From Cyanobacteria bacterium SW_9_44_58 (GTDB lineage: Bacteria; Cyanobacteriota; Cyanobacteriia; Cyanobacteriales; Rubidibacteraceae), in contig PXPI01000053.1 of assembly GCA_003021905.1 (NCBI GenBank), positions 1 through 49,771 on the forward strand: 49,771 bases of DNA. The letters run 5' to 3'. A program made the translations under genes and the position numbers. Positions 30,258 through 41,671 of the stretch are shown piece after piece. Each line of letters begins with the position of its first letter. Positions within the stretch are counted from its first letter, which is position 1. The notes beneath the pieces were generated by a model. That model made no database searches. It was given only the letters and a program-made list of their open reading frames with translations, and had not been told where the DNA came from.

Positions 30258-30557
30258 CTAGTAGAGTTCTTCTTCTTGGTGAGTGATAATAGTGCAGTCG
30301 GAAGCGGGATAAGCGACACAAGTCAGAACGTAACCGGCTTCGATTTGATCATCATCTAAGAAGGATTGGTCGGATTGATCAACTTCACCGGATTGCAGTT
30401 TACCGGCGCAAGTGGAGCAAGCGCCAGCACGGCAGGAATAGGGAAGATCAAGTCCTTCTTCTTCTGCAACATCAAGAATGTATTCATCATCTGGAACCTC
30501 AATGGTTTCGTTGAGTCCCATTTCTTCGTTAATTAAGGTTACCTGGTAATCTGCCAT
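30258..30557 (-). CDS. petF: Plant-type [2Fe-2S] ferredoxin
   Basis: [15 protein letters not shown]...[23 protein letters not shown]. Confidence 0.96.
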   Translation of the reverse strand: MADYQVTLINEEMGLNETIEVPDDEYILDVAEEEGLDLPYSCRAGACSTCAGKLQSGEVDQSDQSFLDDDQIEAGYVLTCVAYPASDCTIITHQEEELY

Positions 30558-30906
30558 ATTTTAGTTTCTCCTTTATAACAGCAATAATTTGGCTTTGATT
30601 TAATACTGCCTCATTTCTGATACTAAGAGATAATGTCTAATTGTACAGGGAGCATTAGAAATGAGAGAATTAATCGTTTCTTAAATAAGTAAGACTTATA
30701 TACCTTTCCTAGGTTAGAGGATTAACAAAATAAATAGCTAAAAGTTTTCAATAAGCTGTATAGTGAGGATTACAACATTTGGGAAAGACGATAATCCCTC
30801 CTGGGAATGCTCTTAAATTAGGATTAGTTATAATTATATTTAATTCAGATTTATAGATAGATTAATGAGCTTAAAAGCACGACTGCACCAGCATTTAGAA
30901 TAAATC

Positions 30907-31713
30907 GTGCGCGATCGTCATCCTTATTTTAGTAGTGGCGGACACTTCTACGTTCAGCAATATATTCGGGAGCAATTGCAACACTGGGGAACCCTAGAAA
31001 CCCATCAATTTTCTTTTCAAGGGGAAACCCACAATAACTATATTCTGAATCTCCCAGCGACTCAATCTACCAATCAAGCGCCCATTTTATTCGCCGCTCA
31101 TTATGATGGGGTGCCAGGAACTCCCGGTGCGGATGATAATGCCACAGGCGTCGCAGTGTTATTGGAATTAATTCGAGCATTTGCCAATACTTCCCTTGCC
31201 ATCCCCTTACGATTTGCGGCTTTTGATTTAGAAGAATATGGCATGGTTGGCAGCGAAATTTATGCCCAACAATTGAGCCAAAAAAAAGAAAACGTTCGCC
31301 TCATGTTTTCCTTGGAAATGTTAGGTTATTGCTGTCAAGAAACTAACTCTCAAACATATCCTGCAGGGCTGGAACGATTCTATCCCAATCAAGGAAACTT
31401 TATTGCTTTTGTGGGGAATTTCAACACCACTGTTGAAACGAGGTTTTTTAGTCGGCAAATGCGAAATAGCGGAACGCCTAGCGAGTGGTTATCAGTTCCA
31501 TTTTCCGGTACAATGCTGCCGGAAACTCGCCTAAGCGATCATTCCCCCTTTTGGGATGAAGGCTATAAAGCAATTATGGTAACGGATACCTCTTTTTTGC
31601 GCAATCCTCATTATCATCAACCTAGCGATAAAATTGAAACCTTAGATTTAGAGTTTTTAACTGGGGTTTGCGAAGGTTTAATCGCTGGTCTAAAAGCCTT
31701 TATTGAAAAGTAA
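30907..31713 (+). CDS. M28 family peptidase, 5' end possibly interrupted by an in-frame TAA
   Basis: APILFAAHYDGVPGTPGADDNATGVAVLLEL, FDLEEYGMVGS, LSDHSPFWDEGY. An ATG-initiated frame begins at 30865 but is stopped at 30901-30903. Confidence 0.8.
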   Translation: MRDRHPYFSSGGHFYVQQYIREQLQHWGTLETHQFSFQGETHNNYILNLPATQSTNQAPILFAAHYDGVPGTPGADDNATGVAVLLELIRAFANTSLAIPLRFAAFDLEEYGMVGSEIYAQQLSQKKENVRLMFSLEMLGYCCQETNSQTYPAGLERFYPNQGNFIAFVGNFNTTVETRFFSRQMRNSGTPSEWLSVPFSGTMLPETRLSDHSPFWDEGYKAIMVTDTSFLRNPHYHQPSDKIETLDLEFLTGVCEGLIAGLKAFIEK

Positions 31714-31790
31714 TTAACAAGATTTAAATTCGAAATAAATAACCAATGAAAAATAAATTAATTGAGTAAAAATCAAACTGATTCAAACCA

Positions 31791-32915
31791 ATGTATCAAA
31801 CAATTTTTCGTCCGATTTTCTTCTCTAATCAAGTTAATCCAGAATGGTTACATCAACGTATCCTTAGTTTTCTAATTTGGTTAGAAAAAAATCAAAAAAC
31901 TTTCCCTGCCAATTGGATTTTAGACAAAATTTCGACACAACATCCCTATGAAAAACCCAGACTATCGCAAACTCTTTGGGGCATAACATTTCCCAATCCC
32001 CTAGGGTTAGCTGCCGGATTTGATAAAAATGGAGTTGCTGCTAGTATGTGGCATCGCTTTGGTTTTGGTTACGCCGAGTTAGGAACAGTGACAAAATATG
32101 CCCAACCGGGAAACCGGCGACCTCGATTGTTCCGTTTGCCAGAAGATGAAGCGGCGTTGAATCGGATGGGATTTAATAATCAAGGCAGTCAAGCGGTTGC
32201 GAAATGTTTAGAAAAACAAGCAGAGAGTCGAGGTGAAATTCCTTGGGGAGTTAATTTAGGCAAATCGAAAATTACCCCTCTAGAAGAATCCCCGAAAGAC
32301 TATGTTACCAGTTTTTTACGGTTAAGGCAATGGGGGGATTATTTTGTGATCAATGTGAGTTCCCCCAACACCCCTGGATTGCGATCGCTACAGGAGAGTT
32401 CTCAGTTAAAGCTCATTCTGGAAGCCATACAAGAATACAATTCCGAACAAAAACCCATTCTTGTGAAAATTGCCCCTGAGTTAAGTTGGGATGCCATTGG
32501 GGAGGTGTTGACAATTGCTAATCAATATCAATTATCAGGGGTAATCGCGACCAATACAACCACCTCCCGGAAGGGACTTCGCACCAAAGTCCTTCCGAAA
32601 ACCGGCAATCCCATTAGCGAGGAAGCAGGGGGAATTAGCGGCAAACCGCTGCGCGATCGCGCCACAGAAGTCATTCACTTTATCTATGAACAAACCCAAG
32701 GTCAGCTGCCCATTATTGGTGTCGGCGGCATTTTCACTGCCGATGATGCCTGGGAAAAAATTACCGCCGGTGCTAGTTTGTTGCAAGTTTACACCGGCTG
32801 GATTTACGAGGGACCGCTGATGGCGCGACAGGTGCTCACCGGATTATCGCAAAAACTCGATGAACAGGGGCTTTCTCATTTATCAGAAGCGGTAGGTCTC
32901 ACTCACTATCGCTAG
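31791..32915 (+). CDS. pyrD: Dihydroorotate dehydrogenase (quinone-type)
   Basis: [66 protein letters not shown]. Confidence 0.95.
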   Translation: MYQTIFRPIFFSNQVNPEWLHQRILSFLIWLEKNQKTFPANWILDKISTQHPYEKPRLSQTLWGITFPNPLGLAAGFDKNGVAASMWHRFGFGYAELGTVTKYAQPGNRRPRLFRLPEDEAALNRMGFNNQGSQAVAKCLEKQAESRGEIPWGVNLGKSKITPLEESPKDYVTSFLRLRQWGDYFVINVSSPNTPGLRSLQESSQLKLILEAIQEYNSEQKPILVKIAPELSWDAIGEVLTIANQYQLSGVIATNTTTSRKGLRTKVLPKTGNPISEEAGGISGKPLRDRATEVIHFIYEQTQGQLPIIGVGGIFTADDAWEKITAGASLLQVYTGWIYEGPLMARQVLTGLSQKLDEQGLSHLSEAVGLTHYR

Positions 32916-32940
32916 TTGCTTTCAAGCATTGCCATGGAGA

Positions 32941-34869
32941 TTACTTGTTGCCAGAAGAGACCAATTGTTTTTCCGGGAGTTGCCTATATTGGGCCACAAT
33001 TCGCCGAAATTCCTCCCCTTCAATGGTTTCTTCATAAAGAATGCGATCGACTAAATGATCCATTAAATCTCGGTTTTCCCGAATCAGTTGCCGGGCCTTT
33101 TCATAACACCGAAGCGCGATCGCGCGCATTTGTTCATCAATTTTGGTGGCTACTTCTTCGGAATATTGATTGTGATTGTTCATATCGCCGCCGCCTAAAA
33201 AGACTTGGCCATGATGGCTTTCTAGTGCTAGGGGGCCCAAATCCGACATGCCGTAGCGCGTCACCATTTCCCGCGCTAAATTAGCGACCACTCTTAAGTC
33301 ATTGCTAGCACCAGCAGTTACTTCCGCATCCCCAAAAATTTCTTGCTCCGCTGCGCGGCCGCCTAAGGTAATCGTAATGCGATCAATCAACCAAGCCCGG
33401 GAGTAAAGACCGCTATCGACCATATCCTCATCAAAGCTTTGTTGGGCAAAGCCGCCCACACCCCCGGAACGAGGAATAATCGTGACCTTATTTAAAGGAT
33501 CGGAATGTTCCAGTAATGTCATTAATAGGGCATGTCCCACTTCATGGTAAGCAATGAGGCGTTTTTTCTTACTATCCAAAAGCGGACTTAAGCTTAACCC
33601 GATGGTAATGCGATCTAAGGCATTATCAATTTCCAGCGGCGTAATCACAGGCTTGAAACGGCGAGCGGTTAAAATGGCCGCCTCGTTCAAAATATTAGCT
33701 AAATCCGCCCCCGATAATCCCGGTGTTCGTCGGGCCAGCGTTTCTAAAGACACCTCTTCCGCCAATTTTTTGTTTTGAGCATGAACTTGTAAAATCCCTA
33801 AACGCCCATTGTAGCTAGGCAAATCTACGGTTACTTGCCGATCGAAGCGCCCAGGACGCATTAAAGCTTCATCCAACACATCAGCCCGGTTGGTTGCTGC
33901 AATCACAATGACGCCTGTATTCTCTTCAAACCCATCCATTTCCGTTAACAATTGATTGAGGGTTTGTTCCCGTTCATCATTGCCGCCGCCGAGGCCAGCC
34001 CCCCGTTTGCGCCCTACAGCATCAATTTCATCAATAAAAATCAAACAGGGGGCATTTTCCTTGGCTTTTTTAAATAAATCTCTGACCCGAGAGGCGCCCA
34101 CCCCAACAAACATTTCTACAAATTCCGACCCGGAAATGCTATAGAAGGGAACCCCTGCTTCTCCTGAAACAGCTTTCGCCAGCAATGTTTTTCCCGTTCC
34201 CGGAGAACCGACAAGCAATAGCCCTTTGGGAATTTTGGCGCCAACAGCAGTAAAGCGTTCCGTTTCTTTGAGGAAGGTTACCACTTCTTGCAGTTCTTCT
34301 TTGGCTTCATCGATTCCCGCTACATCATCAAATTTGACGCCGGTTTGATCTTCCACCTGATACCGAGCGCGAGATTTTCCGAAACTCATCGCTTGTCCTG
34401 AGGCTTTAGCGGAACGGCGGATAATAATGGCCAGTCCTGCCACTAACAATAAAATAAGTGCCCCATTGGCAATAATGCCTATGGTTTGGGCATTATCATT
34501 GGACGTTTTTACCGTTAGATCAATGTTGTTTTCTCGCAACCGGCTGATCAGTTCGCTTTGATCATTAAATAAGTTTACTTCCCGCGTCACCGTTTCTCCG
34601 CTCTCATTAACCACCGTTACGGTAGCGGTATCGGTTCGAGAGTCCAGGCTAACTTCTTTAATCTTTCCCTGTTCAATTTTTTCAAGGAAGTCACTATAAC
34701 TGAACTTATTGGATTTATCTTGTGCCAGAGTCGGCGAAGCCGGGAAAAAGCTTTGTAGGACCATCCAACCGGCAGCCAGGGGAAGACAGTAGCGAGAGAG
34801 GGGATTGCGTCGGGTTCGAGAGCCAAGTAAATGATTCATTTTCTTTGATTTTAGGTGCTGGAATGTCAC
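32941..34869 (-). CDS. ftsH: ATP-dependent zinc metalloprotease FtsH
   Basis: [39 protein letters not shown]. Confidence 0.96.
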   Translation of the reverse strand: MTFQHLKSKKMNHLLGSRTRRNPLSRYCLPLAAGWMVLQSFFPASPTLAQDKSNKFSYSDFLEKIEQGKIKEVSLDSRTDTATVTVVNESGETVTREVNLFNDQSELISRLRENNIDLTVKTSNDNAQTIGIIANGALILLLVAGLAIIIRRSAKASGQAMSFGKSRARYQVEDQTGVKFDDVAGIDEAKEELQEVVTFLKETERFTAVGAKIPKGLLLVGSPGTGKTLLAKAVSGEAGVPFYSISGSEFVEMFVGVGASRVRDLFKKAKENAPCLIFIDEIDAVGRKRGAGLGGGNDEREQTLNQLLTEMDGFEENTGVIVIAATNRADVLDEALMRPGRFDRQVTVDLPSYNGRLGILQVHAQNKKLAEEVSLETLARRTPGLSGADLANILNEAAILTARRFKPVITPLEIDNALDRITIGLSLSPLLDSKKKRLIAYHEVGHALLMTLLEHSDPLNKVTIIPRSGGVGGFAQQSFDEDMVDSGLYSRAWLIDRITITLGGRAAEQEIFGDAEVTAGASNDLRVVANLAREMVTRYGMSDLGPLALESHHGQVFLGGGDMNNHNQYSEEVATKIDEQMRAIALRCYEKARQLIRENRDLMDHLVDRILYEETIEGEEFRRIVAQYRQLPEKQLVSSGNK

Positions 34870-34911
34870 GATAAAGGAAGAGAAGAAGTTCTAGAAAACG
34901 CCTCTGTCTAT

Positions 34912-35331
34912 TCAATTGCCGCTAAGGTGAATAACAAGATCTCGATTTTGGTCACGAGTGCGATGTTCCCATAAATAGATGCCTTGCCAAGTTCCCAACA
35001 TTAATTGTCCGCGATTAAAGGGAATTTGTTCCGAGGTTTTTGTCAGGGCTGACCGAATATGGGCTGGCATATCATCAGGTCCTTCCGCATTATGGATATA
35101 AAGGCTAGTATCTTCGGGAACAAGTTTTTTAAAGAAGTTGGATAAATCTGTTAAAACGTCAGGATCGGCATTTTCTTGAATAATTAAACTCGCTGATGTG
35201 TGGCAGACAAAAACTGTGCATAATCCGTTTTCGATACCGGATTGACCCACAATTGATTCCACTTTTGAAGTAATTTTATGTAAGGATTTGCCAGTGGTTG
35301 TAACAGTTATTTTTTTTTGATGGTGATTCAT
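34912..35331 (-). CDS. YjbQ family (UPF0047) protein
   Basis: CTVFVCHTSASLIIQENADPDVLTDL...LGTWQGIYLWEHR. Confidence 0.88.
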   Translation of the reverse strand: MNHHQKKITVTTTGKSLHKITSKVESIVGQSGIENGLCTVFVCHTSASLIIQENADPDVLTDLSNFFKKLVPEDTSLYIHNAEGPDDMPAHIRSALTKTSEQIPFNRGQLMLGTWQGIYLWEHRTRDQNRDLVIHLSGN

Positions 35332-35346
35332 AAATAGATAATTAAT

Positions 35347-35577
35347 TTATTCTTGTTCTTGATTATTTTCTTCTTGTTCATTATTATTTTCTTCCCAAGG
35401 CGAATCATAATTGCGCCAAGGCAAAATTGGATTATTGGGTAAATTTTCAGTTAAAACGGTAACATTATCCATATCAGGATCAGGAAGCTTGAACCCTTCT
35501 TCATGCTCTTGATTCATTTCTTTTTCAGCATCCTCGTTCTCCTGATTGGGATAATTGTTTTCAGGTTCAGTACTCAT
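35347..35577 (-). CDS. Small highly acidic hypothetical protein
   Basis: 76-aa Glu/Asn/Gln-rich ORF with core LPNNPILPWRNYDSPWEE; close operon spacing. Confidence 0.55.
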   Translation of the reverse strand: MSTEPENNYPNQENEDAEKEMNQEHEEGFKLPDPDMDNVTVLTENLPNNPILPWRNYDSPWEENNNEQEENNQEQE

Positions 35578-35579
35578 AG

Positions 35580-36221
35580 CTAAAACTCAGGAATATCAAA
35601 ATTGGAACGATAGTAAAGCGATAAAACGTGTAACGTAATAACGACTACAATTCCAAACGTAGAATAAGCGGCATAAGTTAATGATTTCGATTTATCGTCC
35701 AGCCTTTGCTTATTTACATTATAAGTCTCTACCAGGTTGACAATAATCTGTAGCTGATAGTTGGTTTTGGATAGATTAAGATAACGTTCCACAACTTCTA
35801 CATTTCCCAAGTTTGGCGTAACTGCTACTTGACGCGGTAAGAAAGCGCTCAGCAATAAGGCAAATGTGATCATAAAACCAACCATTTCCGCAACACTGAA
35901 AACACTGGGAATTAAAATCAGTTTGGAAATAGCAAGCGCAATTAGTAACCCGCCGCTATTTACCGCAAATAGAATGTTCAGCTTGGTCGTTAACAATTGG
36001 CTTTGCTGGTGTTGCTGTTCAATCACCCGCCGAATATCTTCTAAAGCCAATCCGATTGTCGCTGGATCGCTTTGAGAAGATTGATCCTCAGAGGAGTAAT
36101 TTTTCTGTTGATCGCTTTGATCGGTTTGTATTTTGTTTGGTAAGGCTTTGGCTACCGATTCTGGAAGGTCTTGCGAAACCGCAGTAGAGTCAGGCATTGC
36201 ACTTGTCATGGGAATTATCAA
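35580..36221 (-). CDS. Hypothetical membrane protein
   Basis: Disordered Ser/Gln-rich N-terminus then two hydrophobic segments and a C-terminal TM; abuts the flanking ORFs. Confidence 0.6.
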   Translation of the reverse strand: MIIPMTSAMPDSTAVSQDLPESVAKALPNKIQTDQSDQQKNYSSEDQSSQSDPATIGLALEDIRRVIEQQHQQSQLLTTKLNILFAVNSGGLLIALAISKLILIPSVFSVAEMVGFMITFALLLSAFLPRQVAVTPNLGNVEVVERYLNLSKTNYQLQIIVNLVETYNVNKQRLDDKSKSLTYAAYSTFGIVVVITLHVLSLYYRSNFDIPEF

Positions 36222-37310
36222 TTAATTTTTGACGCTGGAAAAGTAATCGACAATTGTCCTGGCAATTGTTTCTGTTCCGTCAGTCGCCACTGTTTCCTCA
36301 CTGCAGGGCGGTTGGGGCGCTTCTTTTAAAAATCCCCAATCTCCTTCAAAAAAGGTTGTCGGAGAGAGAATTTGATGATATCCATAATTTTCAATTCCCT
36401 TTAATAGCAATGGCGACTCAGCAAACCTTTCCCGACGCAGAGAGACAATGGCCGCTCCCACACGCAAAGCTTCAGAAAAGGTACTGTATCCCGGCTTGGA
36501 AATCACTCGTCCGGCAATGGGCATCAAATCGAGAGGACGATAGTTGTTATCGCTGATTTTAAGCAAATTGAGATAATCCGGGGCTTGCTGATCGAAGGTG
36601 ATAAATTGCCAGTCTGTAAAGTATTGTAAATTTTGATAAGGGATTTTGTGTAATCCCAACCCCCCAAATGAGAGAAGTGCAGTTTTTTCTTTGGGCTGAG
36701 TCAGATTAAACTGTTGCCGAATTTCCTCAGCGTCCCATTGAGGAACGCCTCCCGTTAATCCCACATCGGTGATGTTAGGAAAAGCCTTCATCGGTTCGTG
36801 CATGGGAAGACGAAAGATGCGATCGCTGTTGGCATAGCCCTCACTCATCCAATCGGCAAGATGAGTAAATTCTTCCCCCCAATCGCGGTAAATAAAATCC
36901 CAGCCAAAATTGCTAATTGACCAACAAGGCACTCCCGCTTGTTTAGCGATTTTCCCGGCTAAGGCGGGAATGTCAGCAATCACTAAACTCGCCCCTTGAT
37001 TGGTAATAAAATCCGCCTCTTGTTGAATAATTCGATCTTGGTTGTCTCGAAGTTTTTCTAATTCGTATTTTGTTGCCTCTAAATCCATCTGGATGCTGTC
37101 GCTTTGGACAACTCCCACATCCAGGGCGCGATCGCGCTGTAAAAACTCTCCTGAAACATAAGATTTAAGCAGCCACTGAGGAACCGTGGTAACAAAAATC
37201 GGGAGCAATTCCGGCAGGAGGGCTTGGGCCGCGGCAGTCACTGAGGCGGCGCGCACGGCATGACCAAATCCGTGACTGGTGATGGCAACATAAACAACAG
37301 GACGCGACAT
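36222..37310 (-). CDS. Glycosyltransferase-like (GT-B fold) protein
   Basis: VAITSHGFGHAVRAASV N-terminus, LLSFGGLGLHKIPY, VISKPGYSTFSEALRVG. Start placed at an internal Met. Confidence 0.65.
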   Translation of the reverse strand: MSRPVVYVAITSHGFGHAVRAASVTAAAQALLPELLPIFVTTVPQWLLKSYVSGEFLQRDRALDVGVVQSDSIQMDLEATKYELEKLRDNQDRIIQQEADFITNQGASLVIADIPALAGKIAKQAGVPCWSISNFGWDFIYRDWGEEFTHLADWMSEGYANSDRIFRLPMHEPMKAFPNITDVGLTGGVPQWDAEEIRQQFNLTQPKEKTALLSFGGLGLHKIPYQNLQYFTDWQFITFDQQAPDYLNLLKISDNNYRPLDLMPIAGRVISKPGYSTFSEALRVGAAIVSLRRERFAESPLLLKGIENYGYHQILSPTTFFEGDWGFLKEAPQPPCSEETVATDGTETIARTIVDYFSSVKN

Positions 37311-37492
37311 AAAACAAGAACCTGTGAATAATGGATCACTATTAATGTAACTGCTTTTTCTCTCCTGCTTAGCATTCAAATCTAGCGAGTGTCTTGATTT
37401 GTCCAGTAATGGAGATCCGCGATCGCGCTTGTCGTTTCTTCGTCCGCATTAATTGGTTCTAAATCTGTTACTAATACGGAAAAAATATCTTC

Positions 37493-37732
37493 TCATTCCC
37501 CTTCTCGATACAACACTTGCAATTGCACCTGCGATCCCGCATCTTCTGAATCCGGTTCCATCCCAATTACTTCCACTGTTTCGTTTTCCCACAAGACTTG
37601 GAACGGAAAATTGATCTTGTTTTCCAAATAGTAATACCAGCACAAAGCTTGTTCTTCTTCAGTATAAGCATCCACAAATACCTCTCGACTAATCCGCTTT
37701 TCTCTTGCTGGATCGTATTCTGTATTAGCCAT
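37493..37732 (-). CDS. Conserved-looking hypothetical protein
   Basis: 79-aa ORF with protein-like content (ADAYTEEEQALCWYYYLENKINFPFQ-type region). Confidence 0.6.
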   Translation of the reverse strand: MANTEYDPAREKRISREVFVDAYTEEEQALCWYYYLENKINFPFQVLWENETVEVIGMEPDSEDAGSQVQLQVLYREGE

Positions 37733-37810
37733 TTTTTCCCTGAATTATTGTTAATTATTTATTGAATTAAACGCTTATTAATACCAGTCGAAATGTTGTT
37801 AAAATAAACA

Positions 37811-38122
37811 CTAACTTAAATCCTCGTTAAGGATTTTTCTTTCTGCTAAATACCTAATAACTTGTTCAGCACTCATGAGACGTTTGAGAATAACTTGACC
37901 AATTGAACTAGAGGCATTCTCTTCTTGATTCGGCGCTAATACTTCTACCATTAATACATCATCTTCGACTTCGTATAAGACAAATTTTTCCTCATTTTCA
38001 ATTAAACAAATAGGTAAAGCTTGCAAATAAGGCTCTCTCCTTCGGGCATTACTATCCCAAAGTCCGCCAAATTCCCAAATTCGACCAATTTTCCATCCTT
38101 CAGTCAAGAAAAAATACTTCAT
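37811..38122 (-). CDS. Hypothetical protein
   Basis: 103-aa intact ORF. Confidence 0.5.
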   Translation of the reverse strand: MKYFFLTEGWKIGRIWEFGGLWDSNARRREPYLQALPICLIENEEKFVLYEVEDDVLMVEVLAPNQEENASSSIGQVILKRLMSAEQVIRYLAERKILNEDLS

Positions 38123-38166
38123 GCTTATCTAAGTACTTAATTGCCCGCGATCGCGTTTATGACCTA

Positions 38167-39375
38167 TTATTCTACTAAGCGAATAAACTTTTCCTTCCCA
38201 ACTTGTAAGGTCTTGCCAATTAATTCTTCTTTTGTATTAAATTCAGCATTGATATCCGTAATTTTTTCGCCATCTAAGCGCACAGCACCTCCTTTAATTT
38301 GTCGGCGTCCTTCACCGCTGCTTTGACATAACCCGCTGACATTTAAAATATAAAAAAGTTTTACCGGAAAATTTAGTTCTGAAATACGATATTCCGGGAC
38401 AACTTTTGCTTCACCGGATTGCCCGGAAACCAAACTTAAGGCCGATTTTTGGGCTTGTTCAGCAACGTCTTTTCCATGATAGTGACTGGTAACTTCCAAG
38501 CCTAATAATTTTTGGCATTCGCGAGGATTTTCCGGTAAATTATCTAACGGTAAGTTGGTGAGAAGTTCAAAATAATTTCGAATCTGATTATCGGGTACTT
38601 TTTCTAATTTGGAATACATACTCAAGGCATCTTCTTTTAATTTCACATAATTATTCAGAGATTTCGACATTTTCTGAACGCCATCAGTGCCAATTAAAAT
38701 CGGCATTAATAACCCAAACTGAGGCCGTTTGTTAAAGTAGCGCTGCAAATCTCTCCCTACGGCAATATTAAATTTTTGATCCGTCCCCCCTAATTCCACA
38801 TCTGCCTCTACTGCCACTGAATCATAGCCCTGCATCAGCGGATACATGAACTCATGCAGATAAATGGGTTGATCGTTTTCGTAGCGTTCGGCAAAGCCTT
38901 CTTTGGCTAACATTTGTCCCACCGTCATCGTGGCTAATAATTCTAAAATTTGCGTTAAATCTAACCCTTTTAGCCATTCCGAATTGTAGCGAATTTCTAA
39001 TCGGCCGGGTGTTTCAAAATCTAGAATCGGACGCAATTGATCCAGATAGGTTTTGGCATTGGCTTCCACTTCTTGAGGCGTTAAATGTTTTCTGACTTCC
39101 GATTTGCCAGTGGGATCGCCAATTTGGGCAGTAAAATCGCCGATAATTAAAACGGCTGTATGTCCGGCATCCTGAAATGCGCGAAGTTTACGAACCGGAA
39201 TGCTATGACCCAAATGAATATCGGTTCCGGTGGGATCAATCCCTAATTTAACTCGTAAAGCGCGATCGCTGTGGAGAAGACGCTTTTCCAAATTTTCGTC
39301 AGGATTGTCTGATTCAGGCTGATGGGGGAAGATTTCAGTTGTACCGCGATAAAGCCAATTAAAATCTGAAGACAT
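38167..39375 (-). CDS. tyrS: Tyrosyl-tRNA synthetase
   Basis: [33 protein letters not shown]-terminal S4 domain. Start assigned to an internal Met. Confidence 0.95.
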   Translation of the reverse strand: MSSDFNWLYRGTTEIFPHQPESDNPDENLEKRLLHSDRALRVKLGIDPTGTDIHLGHSIPVRKLRAFQDAGHTAVLIIGDFTAQIGDPTGKSEVRKHLTPQEVEANAKTYLDQLRPILDFETPGRLEIRYNSEWLKGLDLTQILELLATMTVGQMLAKEGFAERYENDQPIYLHEFMYPLMQGYDSVAVEADVELGGTDQKFNIAVGRDLQRYFNKRPQFGLLMPILIGTDGVQKMSKSLNNYVKLKEDALSMYSKLEKVPDNQIRNYFELLTNLPLDNLPENPRECQKLLGLEVTSHYHGKDVAEQAQKSALSLVSGQSGEAKVVPEYRISELNFPVKLFYILNVSGLCQSSGEGRRQIKGGAVRLDGEKITDINAEFNTKEELIGKTLQVGKEKFIRLVE

Positions 39376-39538
39376 GGAAGTTTTGTCAGGTTGATAAAAT
39401 TGCCGTTTGCTTATTTTAAAGAAAATCACGAAAAATATAGCACCGAAAGCGCGATCGAATCAAAGATAGAGTGCCCCTTTGGGTCGATGGAAGGGTAAAA
39501 TGGAATGCTGATTGAGACAAGCTAAGGACTTGCAATCA

Positions 39539-40096
39539 ATGATTTCTACCAACGACTTTAGAACGGGTTTAACCATTGAACTAGAAGGAACAGTCTGGCG
39601 TGTTGTGGAATTTCTTCACGTTAAGCCTGGCAAAGGATCAGCATTTGTGCGGACCAAATTAAGACATGTCCAAAGCGGCAACGTTGTGGAACGGACCTTT
39701 CGGGCTGGTGAAACAGTTCCCCAAGCCACCCTGGAAAAACGGACAATGCAATACATTTATCAACAAGGGGAAGAGTTGGTTTTTATGGATATGGAATCCT
39801 TTGAAGAAGTTCCCATTTCCCCAAAACAAATCGGCGATCGCGCCAAGTACATCAGTGAAGGGATGGAAGTCGGCGCCATTTATTGGGAAGGCAACCTCTT
39901 AGAGGTGGAAATCCCTAACACAGTGGTTTTAGAAGTAACTGATACTGATCCCGGCGTTAAAGGGGATACGGCGACCGGCGGCAGTAAACCGGCCACAGTG
40001 GAAACCGGTGCCCAAGTTATGGTTCCGCTGTTTATTTCTGTCGGCGAACGGATTAAAATTGATACCCGTAATGACACTTATGTTGGCCGGGAATAA
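39539..40096 (+). CDS. efp: Elongation factor P
   Basis: [44 protein letters not shown]. Confidence 0.96.
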   Translation: MISTNDFRTGLTIELEGTVWRVVEFLHVKPGKGSAFVRTKLRHVQSGNVVERTFRAGETVPQATLEKRTMQYIYQQGEELVFMDMESFEEVPISPKQIGDRAKYISEGMEVGAIYWEGNLLEVEIPNTVVLEVTDTDPGVKGDTATGGSKPATVETGAQVMVPLFISVGERIKIDTRNDTYVGRE

Positions 40097-40162
40097 TTTA
40101 GATTTGTCTGACGCTAACTCACTTGGGAAAATAAGATGACAACTGTTGAATAGGATATATGA

Positions 40163-40645
40163 TTGGTGTCAATAGACTTTAACGAAATTCGTGAACTCCT
40201 AAATGCCATCTCCCAGGCAGATATTGCGGAATTCAGCCTCAAAAACGAGCAGTTTGAGCTTACTGTTCGCAAGGGGCTATCGAATGTTTCCACTGAAACT
40301 ATCGTCCAACCGACTCCTCAACAACCGCAATCGCAACCTGCAACCGCGGAAAGTTCCTCTTCCCACGAGGAAACAACTGCGCCTGCATCTGATCAAAGTG
40401 AATGGGAAGAAATTACCTCTCCCATTGTTGGAACGTTTTATGAAGCACCGGCGCCTGGGGAAGCACCTTTTGTGAAAGTCGGCGATCAGATCCAGGCAAA
40501 TCAAACAGTTTGCATTGTGGAAGCTATGAAAATCATGAATGAAATTGAAGCCGAAGTTTCAGGAGAAGTTATGGAAATCACTGTCAAAAATGGGGAACCT
40601 GTTGAGTATGGGCAAACCCTCATGCGAATTAAGCCAGATCAATGA
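40163..40645 (+). CDS. accB: Biotin carboxyl carrier protein of acetyl-CoA carboxylase
   Basis: Biotinyl motif CIVEAMKIMNEIEAEVSGEV; Pro/Ala/Ser/Gln linker. GTG start at 40166 is an alternative. Confidence 0.95.
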   Translation: MVSIDFNEIRELLNAISQADIAEFSLKNEQFELTVRKGLSNVSTETIVQPTPQQPQSQPATAESSSSHEETTAPASDQSEWEEITSPIVGTFYEAPAPGEAPFVKVGDQIQANQTVCIVEAMKIMNEIEAEVSGEVMEITVKNGEPVEYGQTLMRIKPDQ

Positions 40646-41293
40646 TTAAAGTTGATAATTGGCTTTAAATTTCTCTCGGGTTAGGGGTTGAGGAATATAA
40701 AGTCCTTCTCCCCCTAAATACTCTAACGGTTCACCTTGGACTTCCAGCCATACGTTGGCTTCCGGATCAAGACTAGTGGCAGTGTAAACAATTTGTCCCA
40801 CGCGACCCATCATGGAAGCACTTCCCCCACCGAAAGCAAATTCTTGGGAAAGGTCAATGTGAATGCCATCTTCTTGGAAAGTGACGCTGCGCAGTTTGGT
40901 GCCTTCGGGAATGGTACTGGTATAGTTAGGTTCCTGAATATTTCCTTCTAACAGGCTTTTCAGGGCTTTTTCCACCGCAACATTCGGTTGCTGCGCTTCC
41001 ATCGCCATGGATGTTGCTGCTAAATCCAACCGATTATCCGTAACTTTCAACCAATAGATTTTTGCTTGTATTTGTTGTGGATTTTTTTTCACAGGATCTT
41101 GTTGATCTTGCGATGGATCTTGTTGATCTTGCGATTTCGGCTGTAGAAATTCGGGAACCCAGGGAGGTGCTTGTTCCCCCCTAGTCGCGGTCCAACCCCA
41201 CCATGCAGCAACGCCGCCTGCAATGATGAAGACACTAGAAACGCCGGCAATTAATCCCGTTGAAAACCGATAACCTTTTTTTCGCTGTTCCAT
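40646..41293 (-). CDS. GerMN-domain protein with N-terminal TM anchor
   Basis: Hydrophobic anchor; Gly/Met-rich and VGQIVYTATSLDPEANVWLEVQGEPL region. Confidence 0.75.
   Translation of the reverse strand: MEQRKKGYRFSTGLIAGVSSVFIIAGGVAAWWGWTATRGEQAPPWVPEFLQPKSQDQQDPSQDQQDPVKKNPQQIQAKIYWLKVTDNRLDLAATSMAMEAQQPNVAVEKALKSLLEGNIQEPNYTSTIPEGTKLRSVTFQEDGIHIDLSQEFAFGGGSASMMGRVGQIVYTATSLDPEANVWLEVQGEPLEYLGGEGLYIPQPLTREKFKANYQL
41094..41135. repeat. 21-bp tandem repeat x2 in the GerMN gene
   Basis: GGATCTTGTTGATCTTGCGAT repeated exactly, encoding SQDQQDP twice. Confidence 0.9.
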
Positions 41294-41671
41294 AGTAATC
41301 TTTTAGTCAATAGGTAGTTATTCATTGAGGAGGAATAAGGGAAAGAACTGTTCCAGGAAAGTCTTCCCTACTTGTTTGCAGCTTTACTTGCAATGGGGAC
41401 AAACGCTGCTCATTCCACCTCATCCTTTTCTATCTTTAATTGTAAGAGTCTTCATTAAATCTTGAGTTTGTTTCAAGGAGGTCAATAAAAGCATAAGCTG
41501 ATTTGCGGCCTAAGTGCTCTGACTCAGGCCAATTATACAAGTTCCCGATCAGTTATCAACCTGCTGTAGCCGTTAGTGAATTTTTTCCTTTATTATCTTG
41601 GCATTTGTTCTCGCCGCCAAAATAAAATTAGTGCCCTCTCCTCAACTGATGAATCAAAGCGATAATTAGAG

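Noticed and set aside
39430-39538. Possible tRNA in the tyrS-efp intergenic region
   Set aside because: No cloverleaf or T-loop GTTCRANNC motif could be found.
41094-41135. Two-unit direct repeat considered as a CRISPR or regulatory repeat
   Set aside because: No spacer, in frame, and encodes a duplicated SQDQQDP linker; simple coding tandem duplication.
41507-41530. GGCCT...AGGCC weak hairpin between GerMN and EamA genes
   Set aside because: Only a 5-bp stem, no T-run or conserved context; too weak to call.
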